A stretch of DNA of 64,000 nt from Cellulosimicrobium terreum. GTDB lineage: Bacteria; Actinomycetota; Actinomycetes; Actinomycetales; Cellulomonadaceae. The notes below the pieces were generated by a model that worked only from the letters and a program-made list of their open reading frames with translations, searched no databases and was not told the origin of the DNA. The number at the start of each line of letters is the position of its first letter. The first letter of the stretch is position 1. The stretch covers positions 620,001-684,000 of the forward strand of contig JACYFD010000001.1 in NCBI GenBank assembly GCA_014803435.1, written 5' to 3'. The position numbers were made by a program, and so were the translations under genes. Of the stretch, positions 1 through 9,149 are shown piece after piece.

Positions 1-1
1 G

Positions 2-2086
2 GAGAACAACGCGCTCATCGACGCACTACGTCCGTCGAGCCAGGCGGACGACGCGAACGCCCTGACCGCGCAGATCCTCGGCCGGATCCAGTCCGAGATC
101 CCGCCGAAGGGGGAGAAGGTCGAGAGGTTGCGCCAGGCCGTGGTCAACGCGGTCAACGACCGGGCGGCCACGTTCGCATCGACGCAGCGCGAGGCGCGCT
201 ACTCACAGGCGCGGATCTGGGTCACCGGCATCCAGGACCACCTCGCCGACCTCGTGGCGAAGCAGGTCGCGCTCAGCGGGGCCCAGGTCACGGAGCAGGT
301 CCTCCACCGGCTGGCCGCCGAGCTGAACTTCGTCAAGGAAGAGCTGAAGCAGGAGGCGTCGAAGTACCGTCGCTGGGCTGACGACGTCACCCAGCCCGTC
401 GCTCAAGCGCTCAGCGACCCGGACGGGACGACGGTGCTCGCCACGACCGAGGCGCTGCGCTCAGCGGTTCGCGGCGCCGTCAACACCCTTCTTCTCCAGG
501 CCGAGGCGGACGTGCGCGACCTCGCGCTCGCGCTGATCCCGGACCTCATCGACAACCTCCTCGAACCGCTCACCAGCGCCGTGCACGCGGCGTTCGAACG
601 CCTCGCGGTCGAGCGTCACGAGGCGGACTCCCTCGTCGGGAGCTGGCCGGAGGGAGCTGTCGTCCCGGTCCGGCTGCGCCCGGCACCCAACGAGTTCCTC
701 CTGGACCCGTACGACGAGTACCCGGCGATCCTCGCGGAGCTCGTCTCCCGCACCACCGGGTCGTCCGACCCGCGTGACGCACGCCGCGACGCGGAGATCC
801 AGGTGCTCCTCGACGCTGACGAGATCGACGGGTCTCACCAGGGGCTGGTACGTCGTGCCGTCTCCTGGGTCCCGCGCGACCACCTCGTCGTCGGCTCGGC
901 TGCCTCCGTCCCGACACGTGCCGCCTTCGACGTCGAGGCACGGTCGGGTCAGGTCCTCGCCCGGGCGCGGACCTGGTTGACGAAGGAGGGGACCGCGGTC
1001 GGCGGCTACATGGCCGAGGGCCTGCGGGACTTCCTGAACCCGGACAAGGTCTCGCCGGCCACCCTCGACAAGCGGCTCAACCGCTTCTCCGGACAGCTCG
1101 TCGCCGCGCTCAACGCTGCGGAGCCGCTGGTCTCCATCAACACCTCCGTGCTGGTGAACGTGCACGGGCGCCACGAGCCGGCACTCCTCAGCAGGTTCGG
1201 CGAGATCCCGCTCCCGGACAAGTCGCCGGGGCGGGGGGTCGTGCGGCGCGTCCTCGAGTCCCGGGGCCAGTGGACCGGCGACATCGAGAAGGCGTTCACC
1301 GACGGCGGCGGCGGCTTCATCGACGTCTTCACCCACCTGGGCGAGCCGTACGAGCCGGTCGTCTTCGACTCGCTCATGCGACCCATCGCCGCGGACTGGG
1401 GAGCGAAGAACAAGGCGGCGGACTCCCGCGCCGAGTTCTGGCGCTGGCGCCGTTCGCGCCCGCTGAGCGAGTTCCTCCCGCTCTCGCCCGACGTGCTGGA
1501 CGCCATGATCCGCGGCTGGTTCGTCGCGGGGACGCTCCAGCAGCTCCAGCTCGACGACGCGACCGCGGCGGTCTACGTCCCGGCGGACGCCGGCGTCGGC
1601 GGCAAGATGATGCCGTTCCCCTCGCCGACGCTGCGCACCCTCGACCTGACGAGCGCCGAGGGTCTGCCCGTCGTCCTCGAGTCGATCGTGCTCGCGCTCG
1701 TCGAGGTCAACGGTCAGGAGTCGCTCGCGCCCGTCCTGCCCTACAACCGCCTCGTCACCCTCGGTGGTAGCGGTGGGGTCGCGGGGGACGAGGAAGGGCT
1801 GTCCGTCGAGCTCAAGAAGTGGATTCTCGACGGCGCGAACCGGCGACCCGGGATCACCCCGGCGGCCGGCGGCTGGGAGGAGCGTCGCAAGGCCGTCCTT
1901 GTCCGGCTCGAACGGCTGCAGGACAGCTACGCCCAGCACTTCGAGACCGTCGCCATGCGGAGCGAGGCGCTCGAGTTCCCGCCCAGCTACGACCTCCGGC
2001 ACCAGATCCTCGCCGCGCTCGGCGATCTGCACCGCGCCGTCGAGACGGTCGAGGCCGCACCCGCAGGAGACTTCGGATGGGCCTGA
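2..2086 (+). CDS. C-terminal part of a large protein, possibly tubulin-like (5' end outside window)
   Basis: The reading frame is open from the first bases of the window (it reads ENNALIDALRPSSQADD before any start), so the true start lies upstream and internal TTG/ATG codons are not starts. The visible 694 residues are soluble, with a helical Glu/Ala-rich first half and a second half carrying FWRWRRSRPLSEFLPLSPD and an RGWFVAGTLQQL segment. From memory these resemble the C-terminal half of large actinobacterial proteins annotated as tubulin-like (Tubulin_2), whose GTP-binding half would be upstream; that assignment is inference. No signal peptide or membrane helix is visible. Its stop overlaps the next gene's start by 10 bases, so the two are translationally coupled. 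Confidence 0.6.
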   Translation, partial: ENNALIDALRPSSQADDANALTAQILGRIQSEIPPKGEKVERLRQAVVNAVNDRAATFASTQREARYSQARIWVTGIQDHLADLVAKQVALSGAQVTEQVLHRLAAELNFVKEELKQEASKYRRWADDVTQPVAQALSDPDGTTVLATTEALRSAVRGAVNTLLLQAEADVRDLALALIPDLIDNLLEPLTSAVHAAFERLAVERHEADSLVGSWPEGAVVPVRLRPAPNEFLLDPYDEYPAILAELVSRTTGSSDPRDARRDAEIQVLLDADEIDGSHQGLVRRAVSWVPRDHLVVGSAASVPTRAAFDVEARSGQVLARARTWLTKEGTAVGGYMAEGLRDFLNPDKVSPATLDKRLNRFSGQLVAALNAAEPLVSINTSVLVNVHGRHEPALLSRFGEIPLPDKSPGRGVVRRVLESRGQWTGDIEKAFTDGGGGFIDVFTHLGEPYEPVVFDSLMRPIAADWGAKNKAADSRAEFWRWRRSRPLSEFLPLSPDVLDAMIRGWFVAGTLQQLQLDDATAAVYVPADAGVGGKMMPFPSPTLRTLDLTSAEGLPVVLESIVLALVEVNGQESLAPVLPYNRLVTLGGSGGVAGDEEGLSVELKKWILDGANRRPGITPAAGGWEERRKAVLVRLERLQDSYAQHFETVAMRSEALEFPPSYDLRHQILAALGDLHRAVETVEAAPAGDFGWA

Positions 2087-4857
2087 GCGATCTGACGGTG
2101 TTCGTCGTCGCCGACGACGAACGGTCCCGTGGCGTGCGCGAGGCGGTCGCGGCCTGGGCCGCTCAGGACCTGGTGGACCCCTCGGTCTGGGTCACTCCGC
2201 AAGGGGTGGAGGCCATGCAGGCCGGCCCTCCCCGCGTGGAGGGCGAGTACGTCGCGAGCGACGATCGGAGCACCGACGACCTCTTCCGCATCGTCGGACG
2301 TCGGCGGCGGAGCACCGTCCGGGTCGTGGTCGGTCAGCTCATCGGGCTCGACGGCGCCCGCGACCCTGCGTTGACGGAGGCCGGCAGGCTCGTCGCTCAG
2401 GCACTGAACGACGCCGTGCCCCGCGCGACGGACGGGAACGAGTACGGCACCTCGCTGCGCCTCCTCAACGTCATCATCCCGGTGAGCGGCGCGACCGGGC
2501 TCTCTGCCGACACCCTCATCGGAGGGTGGGACCTCAACCTCGTCGTCTCCGCCGAGGACCGGCCCGACGTCGACCGGGCGAGCACGTACGTGCGCGACCC
2601 CGGGAACCTCCCGGGACACGCCGCCACCGCGCTCGCCGCGTGCGGAGGAGTCCTCACCGGGATCGACGAGGGCGTGCTCGACGTGCTGAACGCCGGGTCG
2701 TCGACCTCGAACGGCGTCGAGGTCCAGCTGTTGCGCGTCTCCGTGCGCGCCGTCGTCGGACAGAGCATGGAGAGCCGGCTCGCAGTCCGGGCGCTCGCGG
2801 CGGTCGACGACGCACCGTTGGGTGCTGGCACCTTCGTAGAGTGGGGCCGCCTCGCGGCGGACCCCCAGCGTGTCGTCGCGGACCTGACGGACCACCTGCT
2901 GAACTCCGAGCCGTGGGCGTCGGGACAGCCGGTGGCCGTGCGGAGCGCGCGGCAGAACGAGACCGCGCCGTGGGACGCGGTCAAGCAGGCAGCCAGGTTC
3001 GACGCCCGGATGTTCCCCACGGTCCTGCGCTGGGTCGTGGGCCGCAAGAAGGCACAGCTCGAGAACCGTGCGACCAGCCTCGTCGTCGGCGAGGGCGGTG
3101 ACACGGTGATCCGCTTCGAGCCCGCGTCGCCGGACCGGATCGCCGCCGATGCCGCCCGGCACCTCGACCAGGTCGACCAGAGGGCGCGCGTCGCGGAGCT
3201 CGAACGGGAGTCCGCGGCCGTGGCGTTTCCCGACCCCTCCTCGTGGGGTGCGCTGCGCGACGTCGCGTTCGCCGCTGCCGACGGTGGGGCGCTGCCGGAC
3301 TCCGTACCCGAGCCGCGCTATGCAGGAGTGCGGGAGATCCTCGCCGCCGGACGGGTGGTCCCGGACGTGCTCGACGTGTTCGTCACGTCGTCGGGGAAGC
3401 GGCTCAGCCCGACCGACCCGGTCGTCGTCCGCACCTACCGTCTGGGACTCGCGCGTCGTATCCAGGCGGCGCAGCGGCTCGCCGCACCCGATCCCGCGGC
3501 CGTCGACGGGGAGGAGAAGCCCTCGCACGCGCAGGCTCGCAAGCAGGCCGATGCGGCTGCCGAGGCCACCACCCTCGGTGACGAGCGCGATCGGCTGGAC
3601 GCATGGATCAGCGGTGTCGAGACGTCGGTCCTGTGGGGGCTCGCCGACGACGTCGGCCGACGTCGGTTCGACCACGCCGAGCAGCAGGCCTCCGCCCGGG
3701 AGCGAATGACGACGCAGGCTCCCCCGCACGAGGCGCTGGTCCGCGCCAAGAAGCACCTCACCGCCTGGTGGTACGGAACTCTAGCGACCTGGTTGCTGGT
3801 CGTCGTCGTGGCCGTCGCGCTGCTCGCCACGAACGAGTCGACGGAGATCTGGGACTGGGTCGGCTGGCTCGGCGGGATCACGGTCGCGGCCGTCGCGCTC
3901 CTCGCCGTCGGGAACCATCGGTTCTACCAGGCGGTGCGGGCCTACGAGTGGGACCTCACCAGGCTCGTGGAGCATCGGCAGCGTACGTCCGAGGAGATCA
4001 TCTTCCACGGGCGCGAGGCGCGCCGACTCGGCCAGCTGTACAGCACCCTGGTCGACTGGGTCGAGGTCATCTCCTGGGTCCTGCACCACCCGACGGGCAC
4101 AGTCGTCGAGCACGCGGACGACGTCGACGACGACGTCGTCGGAACGCTGCCGGCGGCGTTCGGCATCGCCCGCACGGCGGCTGAGGACGACATCCCGGAA
4201 GGGACCGTCGTCCAAGCGGTCCGCAGGCTGCACCATGCCGGCTGGGCAGCCAGGGACTTCGACCACGCCTACGACTCGTTCCGGACGACGCTCGCGTCCG
4301 AGGGGGACTCCGGATTCATCGCCGCCGACCTGGACACGATCTCCGGGCCGTTCAACCCGCGGCGCCTGCTGCTGAAGTTCTACGCCGAGGGCACTGCCGC
4401 GTCCGTGATCACCGAGCGCGCCGTCGAGACCCTGCGTCGGATCGTGCACGAGGAGGTCATCGTCCTCCCGACCAGGCGGGTCACACGTCTCGGCCCGCAC
4501 ACGGAGGACGCCTCCATGCCTGAGCCGGCCTTCTACGAGGCAGCGACCCGTGGCGCGACGACCTTCGTCGCGGACATGTTCTCGCCGGCGGGGATGACCG
4601 CGCGCAAGCACTACGCGGCGCGTTCGGCCGCCTGGTTGCCGCGGCTGGTCAGCGGGAGCGCGCGGGTCGACGGCATCGAGTCCCGACCGTCGGGGGCCGA
4701 CGTCGCGCTGCGAGCCGACGTCTCCCAGCTGCTGAGGCTCGAGGAGCTCCGGTTGTTCGTCGAGCCCGAACGTCCCGTTGCACGGGAGCGGGGAAGGCAC
4801 GGTGCGGGCGCGAGCGAGCGCGAGAGCACCTCGCCCTCCGACGCGGTCTTCCACTGA
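2077..4857 (+). CDS. Large membrane protein of unknown function, partner of the upstream gene
   Basis: I do not recognise this 926-residue protein. The chosen start is the ATG at 2077, inside the end of the upstream gene (shared bases ATGGGCCTGA); longer readings of this frame only run through the upstream gene. Residues 1 to about 560 are soluble and open with a folded-looking segment (DLTVFVVADDERSRG). Two adjacent membrane helices follow at about residues 568-588 (TWLLVVVVAVALLA) and 597-612 (GGITVAAVALLAVG). The last 300 residues are soluble and probably lie on the same side as the N-terminus. Coupling to the previous gene suggests that the two proteins form a complex, with this one as the membrane anchor. 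Confidence 0.75.
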   Translation: MGLSDLTVFVVADDERSRGVREAVAAWAAQDLVDPSVWVTPQGVEAMQAGPPRVEGEYVASDDRSTDDLFRIVGRRRRSTVRVVVGQLIGLDGARDPALTEAGRLVAQALNDAVPRATDGNEYGTSLRLLNVIIPVSGATGLSADTLIGGWDLNLVVSAEDRPDVDRASTYVRDPGNLPGHAATALAACGGVLTGIDEGVLDVLNAGSSTSNGVEVQLLRVSVRAVVGQSMESRLAVRALAAVDDAPLGAGTFVEWGRLAADPQRVVADLTDHLLNSEPWASGQPVAVRSARQNETAPWDAVKQAARFDARMFPTVLRWVVGRKKAQLENRATSLVVGEGGDTVIRFEPASPDRIAADAARHLDQVDQRARVAELERESAAVAFPDPSSWGALRDVAFAAADGGALPDSVPEPRYAGVREILAAGRVVPDVLDVFVTSSGKRLSPTDPVVVRTYRLGLARRIQAAQRLAAPDPAAVDGEEKPSHAQARKQADAAAEATTLGDERDRLDAWISGVETSVLWGLADDVGRRRFDHAEQQASARERMTTQAPPHEALVRAKKHLTAWWYGTLATWLLVVVVAVALLATNESTEIWDWVGWLGGITVAAVALLAVGNHRFYQAVRAYEWDLTRLVEHRQRTSEEIIFHGREARRLGQLYSTLVDWVEVISWVLHHPTGTVVEHADDVDDDVVGTLPAAFGIARTAAEDDIPEGTVVQAVRRLHHAGWAARDFDHAYDSFRTTLASEGDSGFIAADLDTISGPFNPRRLLLKFYAEGTAASVITERAVETLRRIVHEEVIVLPTRRVTRLGPHTEDASMPEPAFYEAATRGATTFVADMFSPAGMTARKHYAARSAAWLPRLVSGSARVDGIESRPSGADVALRADVSQLLRLEELRLFVEPERPVARERGRHGAGASERESTSPSDAVFH

Positions 4858-4863
4858 GATGCG

Positions 4864-6111
4864 GTGCCGTCGGTGACGCGCGCCGGAGTGTTCGGGGCAG
4901 TGGGTCTCGTGCTGTGCATGCTGCTGGGCCTGACCAGCGGCCTGCACGGCGCGCTGTTCATGGGCCTCTTCTACGTCGCGATCTGCGCGGGCTGGGCGAT
5001 CATCCGTGGCCGCACGTGGTGGGGCAGGATGCCGCGAGGCGTCGCCGCGGGAAGCGCTGCTGTCGCTCTGGTCCTCGCGGTCGTCGTGGCGGCCACTGCA
5101 CCCGACGTGGCTGCGGACGACGCGCCGTCGGCCGTGGCGTCGCCGGCCATGTCGGAGAGCACCACGCAGCCGCCGACGACGGAACCCTCTCCGCGCCGCA
5201 CGTCGCCGACCTCCGAGCCGAGCACACCCGAGGACACCGCACCATCGGTCGATCCGGTACGCGACGCCGCAGCGGGCACGGCGCTCGCCTACCTCGCCGA
5301 CCTTGACGTCAAGGGCCGCGCCCCGAAGACCGGGTACGAACGGGACGACTACGGCCAGGCCTGGGCGGATGTCGACCGCAACGGGTGCGACACCCGCAAC
5401 GACATCCTGCGCCGGGACCTCGACGACATCACGGTGAAGGCCGGCACGCGCGGATGCGTCGTGCTCACCGGCGACTTCGACGACCCGTACGGCGGTAGGT
5501 CGATCGCGTTCCAGCGAGGCCAGGGCACCTCGGAGGAGGTGCAGATCGATCACGTCGTCGCGCTCTCGGACTCCTGGCAGAAGGGCGCGCAGCAGTGGGA
5601 CGACGCGAAGCGCGAGAAGTTCGCCAACGACCCGCTCAACCTGCTCGCCTCGGACGGCCCGTTGAACCAGCAGAAGGGCGACGGGGATGCGGCGACGTGG
5701 CTCCCGCCGAACACGTCGTTCCGGTGCGACTACGTCGCGCGCCAGGTCGCGGTGAAGTCGACGTACGGGCTGTGGGTGACGTCGGCCGAGCGCGACGCGA
5801 TCGAACGGGTCCTGGTGACCTGCCCGGACGAGAAGCTTCCCGCGGCGGCGGACGTCGTCCCGCCGCCGGTGACGGCAGACAACCCGGTGGCCGAGGCGCC
5901 CGCGCCGAAGCCGGACGTCAACCCTGGCCCGTCGCAGGACGAGGCGCCGACCGGTGGGGGGTCGTGCCCGGTGAAGGGCAACCACGCGCCGTCGGGCGAG
6001 TGGATCTACCACGTGCCCGGCGGGCAGTTCTACGACGTCACGGACCCGGAGGAGTGCTTCGACACGCCGCAGGAGGCGGAGGCCGCGGGGTACCGGGCGT
6101 CCAAGCGCTGA
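4864..6111 (+). CDS. Membrane-anchored HNH nuclease (DUF1524/GmrSD C-terminal type) with C-terminal sunset-like domain
   Basis: The start is GTG at 4864, six bases after the previous stop. Residues 1-80 hold two or three hydrophobic helices, followed by a Pro/Ser/Thr-rich linker (about 85-130). The nuclease domain (about 135-325) carries the family signature: GYERDDYGQAW, then VQIDHVVALSDSWQKGA with the catalytic Asp-His, and NDPLNLLASDGPLNQQKGDGDAATWLPPN. The C-terminal 50 residues (SCPVKGNHAPSGEWIYHVPG to CFDTPQEAEAAGYRASKR) match the small sunset domain often found on secreted actinobacterial nucleases. The linker position suggests that the nuclease acts outside the membrane on extracellular DNA, perhaps for nutrition or competition. 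Whether it belongs with the two upstream genes is uncertain. Confidence 0.85.
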   Translation: MPSVTRAGVFGAVGLVLCMLLGLTSGLHGALFMGLFYVAICAGWAIIRGRTWWGRMPRGVAAGSAAVALVLAVVVAATAPDVAADDAPSAVASPAMSESTTQPPTTEPSPRRTSPTSEPSTPEDTAPSVDPVRDAAAGTALAYLADLDVKGRAPKTGYERDDYGQAWADVDRNGCDTRNDILRRDLDDITVKAGTRGCVVLTGDFDDPYGGRSIAFQRGQGTSEEVQIDHVVALSDSWQKGAQQWDDAKREKFANDPLNLLASDGPLNQQKGDGDAATWLPPNTSFRCDYVARQVAVKSTYGLWVTSAERDAIERVLVTCPDEKLPAAADVVPPPVTADNPVAEAPAPKPDVNPGPSQDEAPTGGGSCPVKGNHAPSGEWIYHVPGGQFYDVTDPEECFDTPQEAEAAGYRASKR

Positions 6112-6229
6112 CGTCGGTGTGTGCGGCTCGACGTCCCGAGTCGCGTCATGACCGAGCGGTCCGACGGTCTCGTCCATGGGCCGTGCGCCACATCGCGCAG
6201 TCCTGCCGCAGTGACCGAAGGAATGATCG

Positions 6230-6988
6230 ATGAGCAGCTTCGCCCCTCCGCCCCAGCACCAGCCGCAACCCCAGCACCAGCCCGGCCAGGGGCAGTACCG
6301 GCCGGGACCGCAGTACGCGGCACCTCAGTACGCGGCACCTCAGTACGCGGCACCGCAGTACGCTCCTGCGCCGACCGCCCCGCCCGGCGCGGTGCCTCCG
6401 CACGGGCAGGTCCCGAGCGGTGGCTGGTCGCCGCAGCCCGCGGGCGTGCCGAAGCGCAGGCGGCACTGGATGGCGCCGACGTTCGTCGGGATCGGCGCGC
6501 TCGTCGTCGGGATCCTGATCGGCACCGCCGCCGGCGGGTCGGACGAGCCCCCGGTGTTCGTGGATTCGGCGGGAAGCACCGAGAGCACGACGGAGGTCGA
6601 CGTCACCGCGTCGGACGAGTACCAGGCGCTCGTCGAGGAACGGGACGCCCTCCAAGGGCAGGTCGCGGACCTCGAGGGTCAGGTCGATGGTCTCGAGAAG
6701 GACGCGGGCGCGGCCCAGGACGAGGCCGAGAAGGCGGCCGAGAAGGCGAAGGCCCCGGCGGGACTGGGCAACGGGCAGTACATCGTCGGTGACACGATCG
6801 AGCCCGGTCGGTACACGATGAGTGTCGAGGACGACGGCATCGTCGGCTACGTCGACCAGCAGGACGGGGACGACTTCCTGGCCCAGGAGGTCGGTGAGCC
6901 GGGGGAGACGATCGTCGTCGACATCGCCGACGCACCGGGCTCGATCGTGACGTTCCGCGACGTCACGGGCATCACGAAGCTGGGCTGA
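6230..6988 (+). CDS. Pro/Gln-rich membrane protein with coiled coil
   Basis: This is a 252-residue protein starting at ATG 6230 with a GAAGGA ribosome-binding site upstream. Residues 1-75 are rich in Pro, Gln and Ala and include four QYAAP/QYAPA repeats. A membrane helix (about 84-102, FVGIGALVVGILIGTAAGG) is followed by a negatively charged coiled coil (about 127-175). The last 65 residues (GLGNGQYIVGDTIEPGRYTM onward) look like a small beta domain of the kind found at the end of secreted actinobacterial proteins. The layout is a short cytoplasmic tail and an exported C-terminus. No specific function can be assigned. Confidence 0.75.
   Translation: MSSFAPPPQHQPQPQHQPGQGQYRPGPQYAAPQYAAPQYAAPQYAPAPTAPPGAVPPHGQVPSGGWSPQPAGVPKRRRHWMAPTFVGIGALVVGILIGTAAGGSDEPPVFVDSAGSTESTTEVDVTASDEYQALVEERDALQGQVADLEGQVDGLEKDAGAAQDEAEKAAEKAKAPAGLGNGQYIVGDTIEPGRYTMSVEDDGIVGYVDQQDGDDFLAQEVGEPGETIVVDIADAPGSIVTFRDVTGITKLG
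6311..6370 (+). repeat. 15-bp tandem repeat, about four units
   Basis: The unit CAGTACGCGGCACCT occurs twice exactly, then once with a final G, then once diverged. It encodes the QYAAP repeats of the host gene and stays in frame, so copy-number changes would not disrupt the protein. Confidence 0.9.
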
Positions 6989-7026
6989 CCACAGCCGCCG
7001 CCGCGGCGGACCGACGAGGGCTGTGG
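6989..7026 (+). terminator. Hairpin after the coiled-coil gene
   Basis: It begins one base after the upstream stop. Arms CCACAGCC (6989-6996) and GGCTGTGG (7019-7026) enclose a GC-rich, self-complementary interior. There is no T tract, as is usual for high-GC actinobacterial terminators. Confidence 0.45.
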
Positions 7027-7055
7027 ACAACCCCGTCCGAGGGGTGTCCGGACAC

Positions 7056-7061
7056 TACGGT
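7056..7061 (+). promoter_or_regulatory. TACGGT -10 box of a probable leaderless transcript
   Basis: TACGGT ends 8 bases before the ATG at 7070, and no ribosome-binding site intervenes. Confidence 0.4.
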
Positions 7062-7069
7062 CCTGAACC

Positions 7070-7768
7070 ATGCTGATCTCCCTGGGAGTGGTCCTGGTCG
7101 CGCTGGGTGCGACGGTCGCCGTCGCGCCCCACGCGACCGTCCTGTCGCGGGGCCGGTGGCGCCGCTTCGAGGGCCGGGGCCCGCGGGAGGTCCGTGACCG
7201 CCGCCTCGGAGTCCGGATGCACGGGCTCGCCGTCGTGCTCGTCGGCGTGGCGGTCGCGGGGACGGGTGGAGCCGGTGCAGAGCGGGCTGCCCCTGGGCCG
7301 GAGCGCGCCGAGGCGTCGGCGGCGCAGGTCCCGCGTCCGCAGGCTCCCGCTGTACCGTCCGGGTTCTCGCGGGCGTCGGGGTACGAGGTCGTCGGTTCGT
7401 CGGGCCGGGACCTGCAGGCGGTCGCGAGGGGCGCAGAGGAGGGCGACCTGGTGATCCAGGTCGCTCCGGCCGGTTGCGACGTCGCGCAGGTCCGCGTGCA
7501 GGAGAGCCCGACGACCGTCCTGCTGGCCGTCGTCGTCGAACCGGGGCCAGCCTGGTTGCCGCTGGCCGATCCGTGGGCGGACCCGCCGTTCGGTGCGCCG
7601 GGAACGGGCGCGGCGCGCTGCACGGACCGGATCTCCGGGAGCGAGCCCGTAAGGGAGGCCGAGCTCGTCCACGTCCCGCTCCGGGCTCCGCTGGGTGGTC
7701 GTGAGGTCGTGGACTGGCCGACGGGGACGCAGGTGCCGCCCGCCGTCACGGCCGGGGCTGAGGACTGA
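7070..7768 (+). CDS. Hypothetical membrane protein
   Basis: This 232-residue protein is not recognised. There are hydrophobic stretches at residues 1-20 (MLISLGVVLVALGATVAVA) and 48-66 (GLAVVLVGVAVAGTGGAGA), separated by an Arg-rich loop. The remaining 165 residues are Ala/Pro-rich, contain one Cys at about residue 138 and another near 182, and are likely exported. There is no ribosome-binding site; a TACGGT box 8 bases upstream suggests a leaderless message. It converges with the monooxygenase gene. Confidence 0.65.
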   Translation: MLISLGVVLVALGATVAVAPHATVLSRGRWRRFEGRGPREVRDRRLGVRMHGLAVVLVGVAVAGTGGAGAERAAPGPERAEASAAQVPRPQAPAVPSGFSRASGYEVVGSSGRDLQAVARGAEEGDLVIQVAPAGCDVAQVRVQESPTTVLLAVVVEPGPAWLPLADPWADPPFGAPGTGAARCTDRISGSEPVREAELVHVPLRAPLGGREVVDWPTGTQVPPAVTAGAED

Positions 7769-7781
7769 GCGAGCCGGTGGG

Positions 7782-9029
7782 TCACGCAGTCGGTGGTGAC
7801 CAGCCGAGCACCCCGTCGAGGGCTCGTGCGCCGAGCGCCGCGCCGGCGGGCCCGAGGAGTCGTGCGCCGAGGTCGCGTGCGCTCGTCGTGATCGGAGACG
7901 TCCAGCGGGTCGGGGCGGCGACCTGGGCGGACAGCCGCATGACCCGCTCGACGCGGGGTCGGCGCTCGGCCGACCAGCGCTGCAGCGCGGCCGCGACGCC
8001 GGACCGTCCGTCCTCGACGGTGGCCGGCACGCGGATGCCGAGGACGACGGCGTCCTCGATCGCCTGGCACCCGCCCTGCCCGACGTTCGGCAGCATCGCG
8101 TGGGCGGCGTCCCCGACGAGCGCGACGCGACCGGTCGCGAGGGACGACGGCGGCGCGGGCAGCCGTCGCAGCTCGTGCCGCAGCGCGGCCTCGGGCGGTA
8201 CGGACGCGAGCAGCTCGGGGATCGGGTCGTGCCAGTCGGCGAGCCGGTCGCGCAGCTCGTCGAACGACGCGGGCACGCCGGCGGCGTCGGCGACGGACAC
8301 GTACGCGTACACGCGCCCGTCGGCGAGCGGCACGATCCCGACGATCACGCCGCGCCCCCACGTCTCGCTCCCCACGACCCCGCCGGCCGGGGCGGGCGCG
8401 ACCAGCCGCCACGCCGTCGACCCGCCGTGCACCGGGGCGGGAGCGTTCGGCCACCACGTGCCGCGGGTCGCGGAGTCGATCCCGTCCGCGGCGACGACCA
8501 GGCCGGCCTCGACCTCCTCGACGCCACCCGCGGCGTCGGGCACCCGGACACGGGCGGACGCGCCTGCGTCGCCGGGGCGTACGACGGCGGCCCGGACCCC
8601 GAGCCGCAGGGCACCCGCGGGCAGGGCGTCGGCGAGCATCGCGACGAGCTGCGCGCGGTGCACCACGAGGGTCTGGTCGCCGAACCGGGCGCCCGCCCGT
8701 GCGGTGTCGGCGCGCACGAGCCAGCGACCGTCCGGACTGCGCATGCCGACCTCGCCCTGCAGGGTCGCGAGGTCGCGCAGCTGCTCCCCGAGCCCGAGCG
8801 CGGCCAGCGCGCGCACCGCGTTGGGTGCGACGGCGATCCCGGCCCCTACCGGTTCGAGCGACGGCGACCGCTCGAGCACCGTCACGTCCCACCCGGCCCG
8901 CGAGAGCGCGACGCCCGACGCGAGCCCCCCGATGCCGCCGCCGAGCACGAGCGCCTGTCGGCCGGTCGCTGCCGTTCGTCCCGAGATCGCCACGGTGCGA
9001 CGGTACCGCCACCGGTTGGCGAGGCGCAC
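7782..9029 (-). CDS. FAD-dependent monooxygenase (PHBH/salicylate hydroxylase type)
   Basis: This protein of up to 415 residues belongs to the single-component FAD/NAD(P)H aromatic hydroxylase family. The dinucleotide-binding motif ALVLGGGIGGLASGVALSRAG and the following VTVLERSPSLEPVGAGI are near the N-terminus. The middle has VVAADGIDSATRG (the DG motif), and GRVALVGDAAHAMLPNVGQG is the second FAD-binding motif (GD). All three diagnostic motifs are intact, so an active flavoenzyme is likely. The substrate cannot be read from sequence; a hydroxylated aromatic is typical. The start may instead be the GTG at 8993, which would give 403 residues and remove an Arg-rich leader. Confidence 0.88.
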   Translation of the reverse strand: MRLANRWRYRRTVAISGRTAATGRQALVLGGGIGGLASGVALSRAGWDVTVLERSPSLEPVGAGIAVAPNAVRALAALGLGEQLRDLATLQGEVGMRSPDGRWLVRADTARAGARFGDQTLVVHRAQLVAMLADALPAGALRLGVRAAVVRPGDAGASARVRVPDAAGGVEEVEAGLVVAADGIDSATRGTWWPNAPAPVHGGSTAWRLVAPAPAGGVVGSETWGRGVIVGIVPLADGRVYAYVSVADAAGVPASFDELRDRLADWHDPIPELLASVPPEAALRHELRRLPAPPSSLATGRVALVGDAAHAMLPNVGQGGCQAIEDAVVLGIRVPATVEDGRSGVAAALQRWSAERRPRVERVMRLSAQVAAPTRWTSPITTSARDLGARLLGPAGAALGARALDGVLGWSPPTA

Positions 9030-9059
9030 CAGCCGTATGTTGACTTCTGCGAAGAGTTG

Positions 9060-9088
9060 TTGACTTTTGTGGAGCGGCGGGTCAGAAT
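9060..9088 (+). promoter_or_regulatory. Sigma-70-type promoter of the GH43 gene
   Basis: TTGACT (9060-9065) and CAGAAT (9083-9088) are separated by 17 bases and lie about 60 bases before the start at 9150. A second TTGACT occurs 20 bases further upstream at 9040. This is one of the few canonical -35/-10 pairs in the window. Confidence 0.55.
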
Positions 9089-9149
9089 CGGGGCGCCCGG
9101 GTCAACCCTGCCCTCGGGCTCCTGCCCCCTCATCGCCGAGAGGACACCT

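Noticed and set aside
461-2032. Long minus-strand open frame opposite the first gene
   Set aside because: Antisense shadow typical of high-GC DNA: Arg/Glu-rich, no domains, and the plus-strand frame continues from outside the window with a folded-looking protein.
128-2086. TTG at 128 as the start of the first gene
   Set aside because: The frame stays open upstream to the window edge with no ribosome-binding site at 128, so the gene is 5' truncated.
3781-6177. 798-residue minus-strand open frame
   Set aside because: Runs antisense across two well-supported genes, including the HNH motifs; composition is Arg/Val/Gly low complexity.
6311-6370. CRISPR-like array
   Set aside because: Contiguous 15-base repeats without spacers, coding in frame for QYAAP.
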